A stretch of DNA of 64,000 bases, taken from NCBI RefSeq assembly GCF_030719215.1, contig NZ_CP120983.1, positions 7,812,001 through 7,876,000 on the forward strand, read 5' to 3'. Below, piece after piece: positions 41,533 to 50,097 of this stretch. The notes beneath the pieces are model-generated. The model was not told where the DNA came from and ran no database searches. It was given only the letters and a program-made list of their open reading frames with translations. A program made the position numbers and the translations under genes. The DNA comes from Streptomyces sp. Alt3 (lineage in GTDB: Bacteria; Actinomycetota; Actinomycetes; Streptomycetales; Streptomycetaceae). The first letter of the stretch is position 1. Each line of letters begins with the position of its first letter.

Positions 41533-41997
41533 ATGAATCCGACCAGCGGCCCCGACGAGGGGCCGGCGGGCACCCCGAGGCCGGCCCGGCGCGCGGTGCT
41601 GCGCGCCGTCTTCACGGCGACCGTGCTCGCCGGCACCGGCGGTGCGCTCGCCCCGGTCCTCCTCAGGGGCCAGGATCCGGGAGACCCGGGCCAGGACCGC
41701 GACGCCGTGGGGCCCGAGCGGTTCTCCGAGCTGTACAGGGGCCGCACGATCCGGGGCACGGCCACCGCCGTCGTGCCGGCCGGAGCGCAGCCGCGCAACG
41801 GGGAGTCCGTCGCGGCTCCCGCCGTCGACGTCAGCATCGACGGGAGGACGCTGCACGTGATGCGGCGTGCCGACGGTAGCTACCTCAGCACCGTCAACCA
41901 CTACGAGTCGTTCCCGACACTTCTCGAGACGGCCCGCGCGGCGGTCGACGAACTCGGCACCGCCCAGTTGTCATCCGTCTCCCCGCACACCATCTGA
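41533..41997 (+). CDS. melC1: Tyrosinase cofactor/copper chaperone
   Basis: A 154-residue caddie protein that loads copper into tyrosinase and carries it out through the Tat system. The twin-arginine signal ARRAVLRAVFTATVLAGTGGALA is at about residues 18-40, followed by FSELYRGRTIRGTAT and DGRTLHVMRRADGSYLSTVNHYESFPT, the core of the family with the His residues used in copper transfer. GGGAGG precedes ATG 41533. Followed by melC2 after 19 bases. Confidence 0.95.
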   Translation: MNPTSGPDEGPAGTPRPARRAVLRAVFTATVLAGTGGALAPVLLRGQDPGDPGQDRDAVGPERFSELYRGRTIRGTATAVVPAGAQPRNGESVAAPAVDVSIDGRTLHVMRRADGSYLSTVNHYESFPTLLETARAAVDELGTAQLSSVSPHTI

Positions 41998-42016
41998 GAC
42001 CTAAGGACGAGCACGG

Positions 42017-42877
42017 GTGCACAGCCGAAAGAATCAGCGCGACCTGACGCGCACCGAGAAGAAACGCCTGGTCGACGCGATCCTGGAGCTCAAACGCTCG
42101 GGCCGTTACGACGACTTCGTCACCCTGCACCGGCAGTACTACGTCACCGACGGCGAGAGCCGCCCACGTCCCGCCCACATGACCCCGTCCTTCTTCCCCT
42201 GGCACCGTCAGTACCTCCTGGAGTTCGAGGAGGCGCTGCGGTCGGTCGATCGCCGGGTGTCGATCCCGTACTGGGACTGGACGCGAGACAACACGGCGAA
42301 GTCCTCCCTCTGGGCGGAGGACTTCCTGGGCGGCAACGGCAGGCCCGGCGACCGGCAGGTCATGACCGGGCCGTTCGCCTACCGGCAGGGGAACTGGCGC
42401 ATCCGTGCCAAGGTCACCGACGACCACTTCCTGCGACGCAACTTCGGCCGCCCCTCCGCACCCGTCACCCTGCCCGGTGCGGCGGAGGTGGACCGCGCCC
42501 TGGGCGACCCGGTGTACGACACCGCGCCCTGGAACAGCGTCAGCACCACCGGCTTCCGCAACAGGATCGAGGGCTGGGGCATCAGAGGCGGCAGGGGTGT
42601 CGCCAACCACAACAAGGTGCACCGCTGGATCGGAGGATCGATGGCCGGCGCCGCGTCCCCCGACGACCCGGTCTTCTGGCTGCATCACGCCTTCATCGAC
42701 CTGCTCTGGACCCGCTGGCAGAAGGCGCACCCCCGCTCCCGGTACCTGCCGGCCCGCACGCTCCCGGCCGACGACCCGCAGCGGGACCGGATCTTCCCGC
42801 TCGACCGGCCGATGCCGCCCTGGGACGTGGCCCCCTCCCAGCTCATGGACCACACCCGGCTCTACCGGTACGTCTGA
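42017..42877 (+). CDS. melC2: Tyrosinase
   Basis: A 286-residue type-3 copper monooxygenase that oxidises tyrosine and DOPA to quinones for melanin. CuA ligands are in FVTLHRQY, RPAHMTPSFFPWHRQYLLEFE; CuB ligands in ANHNKVHRWIGG and FWLHHAFIDLLWTRWQ. It has no signal peptide and depends on MelC1 for export. GTG 42017 gives the expected short N-terminus (HSRKNQRDLT). It is slightly longer than the 273-residue classical enzyme and lacks some of its residues, so it may be the divergent second tyrosinase type. Confidence 0.95.
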   Translation: MHSRKNQRDLTRTEKKRLVDAILELKRSGRYDDFVTLHRQYYVTDGESRPRPAHMTPSFFPWHRQYLLEFEEALRSVDRRVSIPYWDWTRDNTAKSSLWAEDFLGGNGRPGDRQVMTGPFAYRQGNWRIRAKVTDDHFLRRNFGRPSAPVTLPGAAEVDRALGDPVYDTAPWNSVSTTGFRNRIEGWGIRGGRGVANHNKVHRWIGGSMAGAASPDDPVFWLHHAFIDLLWTRWQKAHPRSRYLPARTLPADDPQRDRIFPLDRPMPPWDVAPSQLMDHTRLYRYV

Positions 42878-42905
42878 ACGACGCGGGCCGCCCCCGGAAC
42901 GGAAC

Positions 42906-42946
42906 CGGGCCCCCTCCCCCGCCAGGAAGCGGAGGGAGGAGGCCCG
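42906..42946. terminator. Bidirectional terminator
   Basis: CGGGCCCCCTCC (42906-42917) and GGAGGAGGCCCG (42935-42946) form a 12-bp stem with one mismatch, between convergent melC2 and the chaplin gene. Confidence 0.8.
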
Positions 42947-42965
42947 ACGGTTGCCCCGGGGGAGA

Positions 42966-43250
42966 TCAGTGGCCGTAGCCGTACTCGTCCGCCTTGGCCT
43001 CGTGGTGGTCCGAGACGTTGGCGCAGGTGTTGCCGAACGCCGGGTTCAGCAGGGCGATCACGTTCACCGTGTTACCGCAGACGTTGACCGGGATGTGCAC
43101 GGGCACCTGGACGGCGTTGCCCGAAAGGACACCGGGGGAGTGGGCCGCGACGGCCTCCGCGCCGGAGTCGGCGGTAGCCATGCCGGCGCCGCCGGCGATC
43201 AGGGCACCGGTACCTGCCATGACGGCGGCCACCTTCGAGATACGCGACAT
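42966..43250 (-). CDS. Short chaplin
   Basis: A 94-residue hydrophobic surface protein. After a Sec signal (SKVAAVMAGTGALIAGGAGMATA) comes one chaplin domain: SPGVLSGNAVQVPVHIPVNVCGN, then NVIALLNPAFGNTCAN, with the two Cys that form a disulfide. Short chaplins self-assemble into amyloid rodlets that coat aerial hyphae and spores. It has a hydrophilic tail after the domain (SDHHEAKADEYGYGH) that typical short chaplins lack. ATG 43250 has AAGGAGA upstream. Confidence 0.93.
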   Translation of the reverse strand: MSRISKVAAVMAGTGALIAGGAGMATADSGAEAVAAHSPGVLSGNAVQVPVHIPVNVCGNTVNVIALLNPAFGNTCANVSDHHEAKADEYGYGH

Positions 43251-43361
43251 CAGTTCTCCTTGAGAGGGTCGAAACCGGCCACCTGGAGTGCGGCCGGCAT
43301 GCTCTGACAACGCGGAAGTCGACAGACGGTAACGGATCGGAGGAAAACTCATCATCTCGGC

Positions 43362-44549
43362 TCAAGTCCGTCCGATGAACGCCATTCCGGTCGCCGGGAG
43401 TTCGCTCAGCCGGCCGCGCCACTCCCGTGCGGCGGGAACGCGGGACTTCACCGCCTCGGCTCCCCGGTCCCGCACGGTCAGCTGCGTCTCACGCAGCCGC
43501 AGCAGCGGCGCCAGGCCGGAACGGGCCAGCAGCAGACGCCGGTTGACGACCGGCACAGGACCCCAGTGGTTCTTGTACTGCTCCGAGCCGCGCAGCAGAC
43601 TCAGCACACCGCGGTCCAGGCCTCCGGCCTCCCGCGCGATCTCGCGCAGCAGCATCGTGGAGACATCGACCTTCCTCTCCCTGAGCCGGGGATGGACACC
43701 GTACAGATAGCCTCCGGTCAGCCGTGCCGAACGGTAGGACAGGTCGGCGGCCACCACCTCCCCGTCGAGCACGAACTCCCTGACCGAGGCCTCTCCGTCG
43801 CGCACCATCCGGCGGGTGGAGCGCACCAGGTGCGAGCAGAAGCGCGGCCGCAGGTGCTCCGGGTTGACGCCTCTGCCCAGCCACTGCAGTTCGTGCAGGG
43901 AGAGCAGGGTGCCGATCGCGCCCGCGACCTGCTGGACCGGCGCCGTACGGCACTCGATGCCCAGCGTGTCGATCCTGCGCAGCTTGGCGCGGGCCCGCTG
44001 GGCCCGGGAACCGGTCATCCTTCCGATGAGGGCGTCGATCGGCTCCGCGGGCAGCTCCATGCACGTCGAGTCCGTGCGGCTGCTCCGCGCGCCCGACCAC
44101 GCATCGAACAGCAGGTGCGCCGAGGCGTCGGGACGAACTTCCCGCAGGTCCACGACGGTGTGCGAGGCGGCCCGGTGGAGCCCCCGCTCCAGCGCGGTGA
44201 CCGCGGTCCGGGTGTCCTCGCCGTCCACCAGGATGTCGAAGAAGTCGGAGATCGCACCGCCCATCGGCACCAGCAGAGGCATCGGGCGGTGGACGAGCAT
44301 CAGGGGAGCCGCCCCGATCAGACGACCGTCCCGGCGCGCAAGCACGACCCGGAGCCGGCCGGGGACTCCGTAGGAGAGCCACCACGAATGGAGCCACGCG
44401 TGGCTCTGGAAAGGGGTGGCGGTGGGGCAGCGGCGGTGCAGCGCGTCCCACTCCGCCGCGAGGTCCGCGAAGTCCGCCAGGTCCCGGCAGAGGGTGACGG
44501 TCAGCCGTCCACGGCGGTCGTCCTTCATCGCACGAGGGGCATCGTTCAT
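43362..44549 (-). CDS. FemAB/BioF2-like GNAT-fold acyltransferase
   Basis: A 395-residue protein of the double-GNAT class often found in exopolysaccharide clusters. LAAEWDALHRRCPTATPFQSHAWLHSWW (first half) and GEVVAADLSYRSARLTGGYLYGVHPRLR, then SLLRGSEQYKNHWGPV (second half) are typical. It probably adds an acyl or aminoacyl group to a sugar. ATG 44549 overlaps the upstream stop (ATGA). Last gene of the operon, separated by 111 bases from the chaplin gene. Confidence 0.86.
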   Translation of the reverse strand: MNDAPRAMKDDRRGRLTVTLCRDLADFADLAAEWDALHRRCPTATPFQSHAWLHSWWLSYGVPGRLRVVLARRDGRLIGAAPLMLVHRPMPLLVPMGGAISDFFDILVDGEDTRTAVTALERGLHRAASHTVVDLREVRPDASAHLLFDAWSGARSSRTDSTCMELPAEPIDALIGRMTGSRAQRARAKLRRIDTLGIECRTAPVQQVAGAIGTLLSLHELQWLGRGVNPEHLRPRFCSHLVRSTRRMVRDGEASVREFVLDGEVVAADLSYRSARLTGGYLYGVHPRLRERKVDVSTMLLREIAREAGGLDRGVLSLLRGSEQYKNHWGPVPVVNRRLLLARSGLAPLLRLRETQLTVRDRGAEAVKSRVPAAREWRGRLSELPATGMAFIGRT

Positions 44550-45214
44550 CGCACGAGCTCCCGTTCGCCGGCCGTGCCGCCCTGGGCGGGCCCGGGCACC
44601 TGCGCGGTGACACCGCGTCGTCCATTTCGGGGGCGTACGAGCAGGACCAGTCCGCCGACCAGCCCGCCCGCACTGGCGCCGACGGCCGTACCGAGCGGCG
44701 CGGAGGGGGACACCGGATCGGCCGGAGGCACGGCGTGCGAGAACTTGATCAGCTTCACCCCCGTGTCCTTCGCGACGTGCCCGCTGCTGACGACCACGGC
44801 CTCGGTCACCGCGTTGGCGATGTCCGCCGCACGGTCCCGGTCGGCAGACGTGCCGGTCACCGCGATCATGGGCGAGTCCGGGGAGGTCTCGGACCGCACA
44901 TGGGTGCGCAGTTCGCGAACGGGCTCCCCGGCCGCTCCCTTGGCGTAGGCGAGCGTGGCGTCGCTGGTTGCCAGCCGGCCGTAGGACTGCGCGTAACCCA
45001 GTGCGGCGGCCGGGTCGGTGTCCTTGCCCGCGGTGACCATGGCGTAGCTGGTGGCGGCGTACTCGGGCTGGGCGAGCACACCGTAGGAGAATCCGCAGGT
45101 GGCTCCGAGCAGGACGCAGGCCGGCAGGGGCCACCAACCGGTCTGTGTGAATGCGGGGCGGAGCCTGCGCAGCCGTCCGGTGACGGTCGGCTGCTGCTCG
45201 GGCGAGTCGGTCAT
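44546..45214 (-). CDS. Wzz/chain-length-determinant-like membrane protein
   Basis: A 222-residue inner-membrane protein with two helices (about residues 25-45, WWPLPACVLLGATCGFSYGV, and 180-205, LGTAVGASAGGLVGGLVLLV) flanking an extracytoplasmic domain (YAATSYAMVTAGKDTD, SDATLAYAKGAAGEP, DIANAVTEAVVV). This is the Wzz/co-polymerase layout without a fused tyrosine kinase. It would set polysaccharide chain length with the ligase/polymerase. ATG 45214 overlaps the upstream stop. Confidence 0.85.
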   Translation of the reverse strand: MTDSPEQQPTVTGRLRRLRPAFTQTGWWPLPACVLLGATCGFSYGVLAQPEYAATSYAMVTAGKDTDPAAALGYAQSYGRLATSDATLAYAKGAAGEPVRELRTHVRSETSPDSPMIAVTGTSADRDRAADIANAVTEAVVVSSGHVAKDTGVKLIKFSHAVPPADPVSPSAPLGTAVGASAGGLVGGLVLLVRPRNGRRGVTAQVPGPAQGGTAGERELVR

Positions 45215-46363
45215 GGATGTGCTCTCTCGGTCGGGGGGACTGTGGCGGTGCCGACGGACTGTGCGTAGACGTCCATGAGGCGCCGGCTGCTGAGCCGGAT
45301 GTCGTAGTGGTCCACGGCCGCGGGCGGCGGCAGCCTGCGCGCGCCGCCCTCCACGTGGTGGCGCAGGGCGGCCGTCAGTTCGGCCGTGGGATCGGTCGCG
45401 CCGGAGGCTGCTCCGACGCGGGTCGTACCGGGCACCCGGCCCGCCGGGAGGTCCTCGACGGCGGGGCAGACCCCGTGCACCACGGGCAGCCCGGCGGCCA
45501 GGGCCTCGACCACGGCAAGTCCGAAGGACTCCTCGCGGGACGCCGAGACGAACAGGTCGACGGCGCTGAGCACCGCCGGGATGCCGGGAGCGGTGCCCAC
45601 GCCGCCGCACTCGCCGAGGAACCTGACACGTCCGGTCATCCCGAGCCTGGTGGCGAGAGCCCGCAGCGGCGCGGCCTCCGGGCCGTCCCCGGCCAGGACG
45701 AGCCAGGCGTCCGGGACTGCGGCGACGGCGCGGATCAGCACGTCGAAACGCTTGCCTGGGACCAGTCGGCCCACGCCCCCCACCACGAAGGCCGTGCCGG
45801 GCAGCCCCAGCAGGGCACGTGTGGACCGCCGCAGACCGGCGTCGAAACGGAAGGCCGCGGCATCGACGCCGTTGGGCACGGTGTGGATCCGGGCGGCCAG
45901 GCACACCCCAGTCGCGCAGCCTGCCCGCGACGGTGTCGGAGACGGCGACCGTCGCCGCCCCCAGCCGCTCGGTGCGCAGATAGAGCTCACGGGTGCCGCG
46001 GGTCAGCGGCCGTCCCTCGATCTCCGCGCGGCCCAGCGAGTGCTCCGTCGCCACGACGGTGGTGCCGGCCAGGCGCGCCGCGATCCGGCCGTAGACACAG
46101 GCCCGGTAGAGGTGCGTGTGCACGAGATCGTAGGAGCCGCGCCGGATGAGCCGCGCCAGCCGGGGCACGGCGCCGAGGTCCCGGTTGCCCCTCATCCCCA
46201 GGTTCCGGACGTGTACGCCGTCGGCCCGCAGCCCTTCCGCGACCGCTCCGGGGTTGGTGAGCGTCACGACGTCGCAGCGCACCGGCAGATGCCGCAGCAG
46301 CAGCCGCAACTGCTGTTCGGCCCCGCCGGCGCCGAGCCCGGTGATGACGTGCAGCGCCTTCAC
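45211..46363 (-). pseudogene. GT4 glycosyltransferase interrupted by a one-base frameshift
   Basis: The 5' part (46363 to about 45902) encodes MKALHVITGLGAGGAEQQLRL through SDTVAGRLRDWGVP in one frame; the 3' part (from about 45900) encodes AARIHTVPNGVDAAAFRFD through the GT4 donor-site motif SREESFGLAVVEALAAG in another. Deleting one G at 45900-45901 joins them as a normal ~380-residue GT4 enzyme. After the shift the first frame stays open and happens to run into the Wzz-like gene. Either the gene is broken in this strain, is read by slippage, or the base is a sequencing error. Gene overlaps on both sides are intact, which suggests recent damage or error. Confidence 0.85.
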
Positions 46364-47130
46364 GCGGCCTCACCCGGGCCCGCGTTCCCGGCCGAGCGGT
46401 ACCGCAGCCGGTGCCGTACCTCCTTGGCCCGCAGACGCGCGCCCCGGTCGGCGTGGCTGACATGTGTGCGGGGCAGGGCGAGCGGTCCCGCCAGGGCGCC
46501 GGGAGCCAGGGCGCAGCCGTAGGCGTATCCCGCCTCACGCACGGACTCGGCCACCCGCCGGTCGGCGAAGCCGTACGGATAGCAGAAACCGGAAGGCGCC
46601 CGGCCGGTGACGCGGCGGAGTTCCTCCCGGCTGCCGTGGGTCTCCCGGCGCAGCTCGTCGTCGGACAGCTCCGTCAGATCCCGGTGGAGCAGCCCGTGCG
46701 AGCCGATCTCCATCCCCGCGGCGGCGACGGTACGGACGCCCTCCTCGGTCAGGAGCGGCCTGCGCGGGCCGAGGGGGTCCCAGACGTTAGAGCCGCCGGG
46801 CCTCCCTGGCAGGACGAACACCGTCGCGGTGCAGCCGTGGGCGAGCAGCACCGGAAGCGCCTCGTCGAGGAAGTCCGCGTACCCGTCGTCGAACGTGAGC
46901 CCGACCAGCCCGCGCTCACCGGCGGCTCGCGCGCGCAGCAGCGTCGCGGTTCCCACGCCGGTCAGGCCCCGGCGGCGCAGCCAGGTCAGCTGCTCGTCGA
47001 GGCGGTCCGCGGAGACGGTGATGCCGTACGGGTCGTCCGCCGGATCGCTCACCGAGTGGTAGGTCAGGATCCACGGCCGGGACCGGACCGGCAGCGTACG
47101 GGCACGGGGTGGCGAGGTGTCAGCGGCCAT
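46360..47130 (-). CDS. Polysaccharide deacetylase (CE4/NodB)
   Basis: A 256-residue NodB-homology enzyme. Motif 1 TFDDGY (metal and catalytic Asp), motif 2 GSHGLLHRDL (metal His residues; usually SxxxxH) and motif 3 CYPYGFADR are present. No signal peptide is evident, unlike many secreted members, so it may act on a cytoplasmic-side lipid-linked sugar. ATG 47130 lies within the end of the MurJ-like gene (11-base overlap). Confidence 0.9.
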   Translation of the reverse strand: MAADTSPPRARTLPVRSRPWILTYHSVSDPADDPYGITVSADRLDEQLTWLRRRGLTGVGTATLLRARAAGERGLVGLTFDDGYADFLDEALPVLLAHGCTATVFVLPGRPGGSNVWDPLGPRRPLLTEEGVRTVAAAGMEIGSHGLLHRDLTELSDDELRRETHGSREELRRVTGRAPSGFCYPYGFADRRVAESVREAGYAYGCALAPGALAGPLALPRTHVSHADRGARLRAKEVRHRLRYRSAGNAGPGEAA

Positions 47131-48736
47131 GGGGGAACCTCTGTCGGATGAGTGCCAGCAGATGGACTGCTTCGGGGGCCCGGAGCGCGAGTCCGGTGAG
47201 CAGGAACGCCAGGGGTACGAGGAGGCAGCCGGCCGCCAGCCCGGAAACCGGCCCCGGCACCAGGTCCGTGGCCAGCCGGCCCGCCGCCGCCGCGACCGCC
47301 GCGGCGGCCACCGGGCGTGCGAGGGAGAGCGCGACCGCCCGGGGCCGCACGGCGACCGCTCGCGTGCCCAGTCCCAGCAGCATCAGCAGGGCGGCCGTGC
47401 TGATGCCGACGGCGTTGGCGGCCGCGATGCCTTCGACGCCGAACGGGCCGGTCAGGAGCAGACCGGCGACTGTGGTGACCAGGAGACCGGCGCCCATCGC
47501 GCCGAGCGGGTACCAGGTGGGCCGACCCGCCGAGAAGAACGGCCGGCACAGCGCGCCGACCAGGGTGTGGCCGAGCAGACCGAGTGCGTAGACCCGCATC
47601 ACACCCGCCGTGGCGGCGGTGTCCGCGGCGTCGAAGGCACCCCGTTGGAAGAGGACTTCGACGATCCGGGGCGCACAGCCGAGGACCGCCGCCGTGCCCA
47701 GCAGCACCACGGTGCCGGCCAGGGCGAGGTCACGTTCGACCCGCCGCCTGGCCCCTTCCCGGTCCCCGGCCGCCATGGCCCGCGCGACGACGGGGAAGGT
47801 CACCGTGCAGATCATCATGGACAGCACCATCGGCAGCTGCGCGACCTTCTGCGCGTAGTTGAGATGTGAGATGGCCCCGTCCGGCAGGGACGAGGCGAGG
47901 AACCGCTCGACGAAGACCTGAGACTGACGGCTCACCACGAACAGGATCACCGGGGCCAGGACCGTCGCGCCGAGAAGTGCCGAGCCTTCCCCCCTGACCG
48001 ACCGCCTTCCGCCCCGGCCGGGCATCAGCCGGACGAACGCGGGAAGCAGGGTGAGGATCATCAGCAGGCTCCCGACGGCGACACCCGCCGCGGCGGCGCG
48101 CACCCCCCATACGGTGTGCAGGGCCAGGGTCATGCCGATGATGCCGATGTTGTACGCGATGTAGACACCGGCCGGCGCCAGGAACCTGCCGTGCGCCCGC
48201 AGTGCGGCGCTGAAGTACCCCGTGATCCCGAAGGTGAGCACCGTGACCGCCGTCAGCCGTGTGCAGTCCACCGCGAGCCGGGGATCGTCCAGTCCCGGTG
48301 CCAGGACGCCGACGGCCCAGGGCGCGCCCCAGACCAGCAGTCCGCCCGCGCACGCGAGCGCGGCGAACAGCCTGGGGAGGGTGTCGGCCACGAGTGCGCG
48401 GACCGGGTCCTGCGTATGGCCGCCGGCGGCCCGCCGGGTCAGCGCCAGGCTGAACGCCGGGACGAGCAGCAGCGCCATGCCGTCCTCGATCAGCAGCGTG
48501 GCGGCCATCTCCGGGACCGTCCACGCGATCAGGAAGGCGTCGCTGGCATGACTGGCGCCGAAGAGCCGGGCGATCGCCTGGTCCCGGACGAGCCCCAGCA
48601 GGGCGGCGACCACGGTCAGTCCCGCCGCGCCGCCCGCCGCCCGGGCGAGGAGACGCCCCGGCCGCGTCCGCGCCCCGGGCGTGGACAGCTTGTCGGCCGT
48701 CGTCCCCGGGGCCGGGTCCGTGGTGGTCCCGCTCAC
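47120..48736 (-). CDS. MurJ/MviN-family lipid-linked sugar flippase
   Basis: A 538-residue protein with about fourteen membrane helices. AALLGLVRDQAIARLFGASHASDAFLIAWTVPEM (start of the family), FVERFLASSLPDGAISHLNYAQKVAQLPM and VEVLFQRGAFDAADTAAT are classic MurJ/MviN features. In this context it most likely flips the lipid-linked exopolysaccharide repeat unit, in place of a Wzx. GTG 48736 overlaps the ligase stop (GTGA). Confidence 0.9.
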   Translation of the reverse strand: MSGTTTDPAPGTTADKLSTPGARTRPGRLLARAAGGAAGLTVVAALLGLVRDQAIARLFGASHASDAFLIAWTVPEMAATLLIEDGMALLLVPAFSLALTRRAAGGHTQDPVRALVADTLPRLFAALACAGGLLVWGAPWAVGVLAPGLDDPRLAVDCTRLTAVTVLTFGITGYFSAALRAHGRFLAPAGVYIAYNIGIIGMTLALHTVWGVRAAAAGVAVGSLLMILTLLPAFVRLMPGRGGRRSVRGEGSALLGATVLAPVILFVVSRQSQVFVERFLASSLPDGAISHLNYAQKVAQLPMVLSMMICTVTFPVVARAMAAGDREGARRRVERDLALAGTVVLLGTAAVLGCAPRIVEVLFQRGAFDAADTAATAGVMRVYALGLLGHTLVGALCRPFFSAGRPTWYPLGAMGAGLLVTTVAGLLLTGPFGVEGIAAANAVGISTAALLMLLGLGTRAVAVRPRAVALSLARPVAAAAVAAAAGRLATDLVPGPVSGLAAGCLLVPLAFLLTGLALRAPEAVHLLALIRQRFPHGR

Positions 48737-50094
48737 GGGCCGGCCGTCCTCTCCGGCCTGTCGAGCGCCCACCACGCGGCGAGGCCCAGCACGATGCCCG
48801 TCAGCACGGTGGAGGGGCCGCCGATGTCCGCGTACAGGAAGTCGACCGTCTGCCAGGTCATCAGTCCGACGGCGGCGAGACCGCAGTCGACGGCCGCGGC
48901 CCCCCTGGCCCGGGCGAGCATCAGCCTGCGGACCCCGCCGGCCAGGAGAGCCGCCCAGGAGCCCACCAGCGCGGTGAAGCCGATGATTCCCTGCTCGCTG
49001 AGCACCAGCAGATACATGTTGTGGGGGGAGAGCAGGGGCTGCTTGCGGAACTCCTGGCCGGCCCCCGCCGTGTCGCTCCCGGCGGAGAGACCGATCGAGG
49101 CGTGCCCGTCCCGGTGTGCCGGGAAGCCCTTCAGACCGACACCCGTGGCGGGGTGCTCGCGCCACATGTCCGCCGCGGCGGCCCACATGGTGTAGCGGTC
49201 GTTGACCGACCGGTCGGGTGCGCTGGTCACCTCGGTGATGCTGGTCAGCCGCTGCGAGATCATCTCGGACCCGACGCCGAAACCACCGACCAGGACGACT
49301 CCGGCGGCGCCCAGCACGGCCAGCGCGCGGACGGCCTGCCGGAGCCCGGTCAGCGCGATCACGGCGAGGGCCCCCGCCGCTGTCGCGATCCACGCCCCCC
49401 GGCTGAAGGACAGGGTGAGCGGGACCACCAGCAGAGCGGCGGTCACCGGAGCCCACGGCCTCAGCCGGCGAGGCGTGCCGGCGGGCGCCCGGAGCGCGTA
49501 CGCGGTGGCCGCCACCAGGCCGTAGCCGACCACCGTGGCCATCCCCATCACGTCGCCGGGGCCGAACGTGCCGACCGCGCGGATGTCCTCGCCCATGTAC
49601 GAGGCGCCGGAGCCGGTGACGTACTGGTGGACACCCGTCGCCCCCTCGACGACCGCGAGCAGGACGAGCGTGCCCGCGACGGTCCGGAACCCCTGAGCGT
49701 CCCTGACCAGCAACAGCACGGCGGCCGGCACCAGCACGAAGATCTGCAGGTACCGCACGAACCCGGGCAGCGCCGCCACCGGGTCAGCGGCGGTGACCGT
49801 GGCCAGGGCGAGGCCCACGGCCGGCAGGCCCAGCACCACCGCCGCGGCCGGGGAGAGCGGACGACGCCGCCGGTGGAGCAGAAGGCCCGCACAGACGAGG
49901 ACGGCCACACCCGAGAGGAGATCCGCCGCAGGTACGCCGAACACGGTCCCGGCCCCCGCGCCGTCGCCCGGCAGGGCCACGAACAGGACCGTCGCGATCA
50001 GCGGCAGTACCTGCCACCGGTGGGTCCACCCGCGCGTGGGTGCCTCCTCCCTGACGGCGGGAACGGCGGGCGCCGCGGTTACGGTGAGTGCCAC
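48733..50094 (-). CDS. O-antigen ligase/polymerase-family (Wzy/WaaL) membrane protein
   Basis: A 453-residue protein with about twelve membrane helices and one large extracytoplasmic loop with the family motif near NDRYTMWAAAADMWREHPATGVGLKGFP and SPHNMYLLVLSEQGIIGF (the conserved HN and PHN region). It would polymerise or ligate exopolysaccharide repeats outside the membrane. GTG 50094 is the only suitable start; it follows the sugar transferase stop after three bases. Confidence 0.9.
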   Translation of the reverse strand: MALTVTAAPAVPAVREEAPTRGWTHRWQVLPLIATVLFVALPGDGAGAGTVFGVPAADLLSGVAVLVCAGLLLHRRRRPLSPAAAVVLGLPAVGLALATVTAADPVAALPGFVRYLQIFVLVPAAVLLLVRDAQGFRTVAGTLVLLAVVEGATGVHQYVTGSGASYMGEDIRAVGTFGPGDVMGMATVVGYGLVAATAYALRAPAGTPRRLRPWAPVTAALLVVPLTLSFSRGAWIATAAGALAVIALTGLRQAVRALAVLGAAGVVLVGGFGVGSEMISQRLTSITEVTSAPDRSVNDRYTMWAAAADMWREHPATGVGLKGFPAHRDGHASIGLSAGSDTAGAGQEFRKQPLLSPHNMYLLVLSEQGIIGFTALVGSWAALLAGGVRRLMLARARGAAAVDCGLAAVGLMTWQTVDFLYADIGGPSTVLTGIVLGLAAWWALDRPERTAGP

Positions 50095-50097
50095 GGT

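Noticed and set aside
44546..46363. 605-codon open frame that would fuse the GT4 N-terminus to the Wzz-like protein
   Set aside because: The middle is out of frame with conserved GT4 sequence; it is a by-product of the frameshift.
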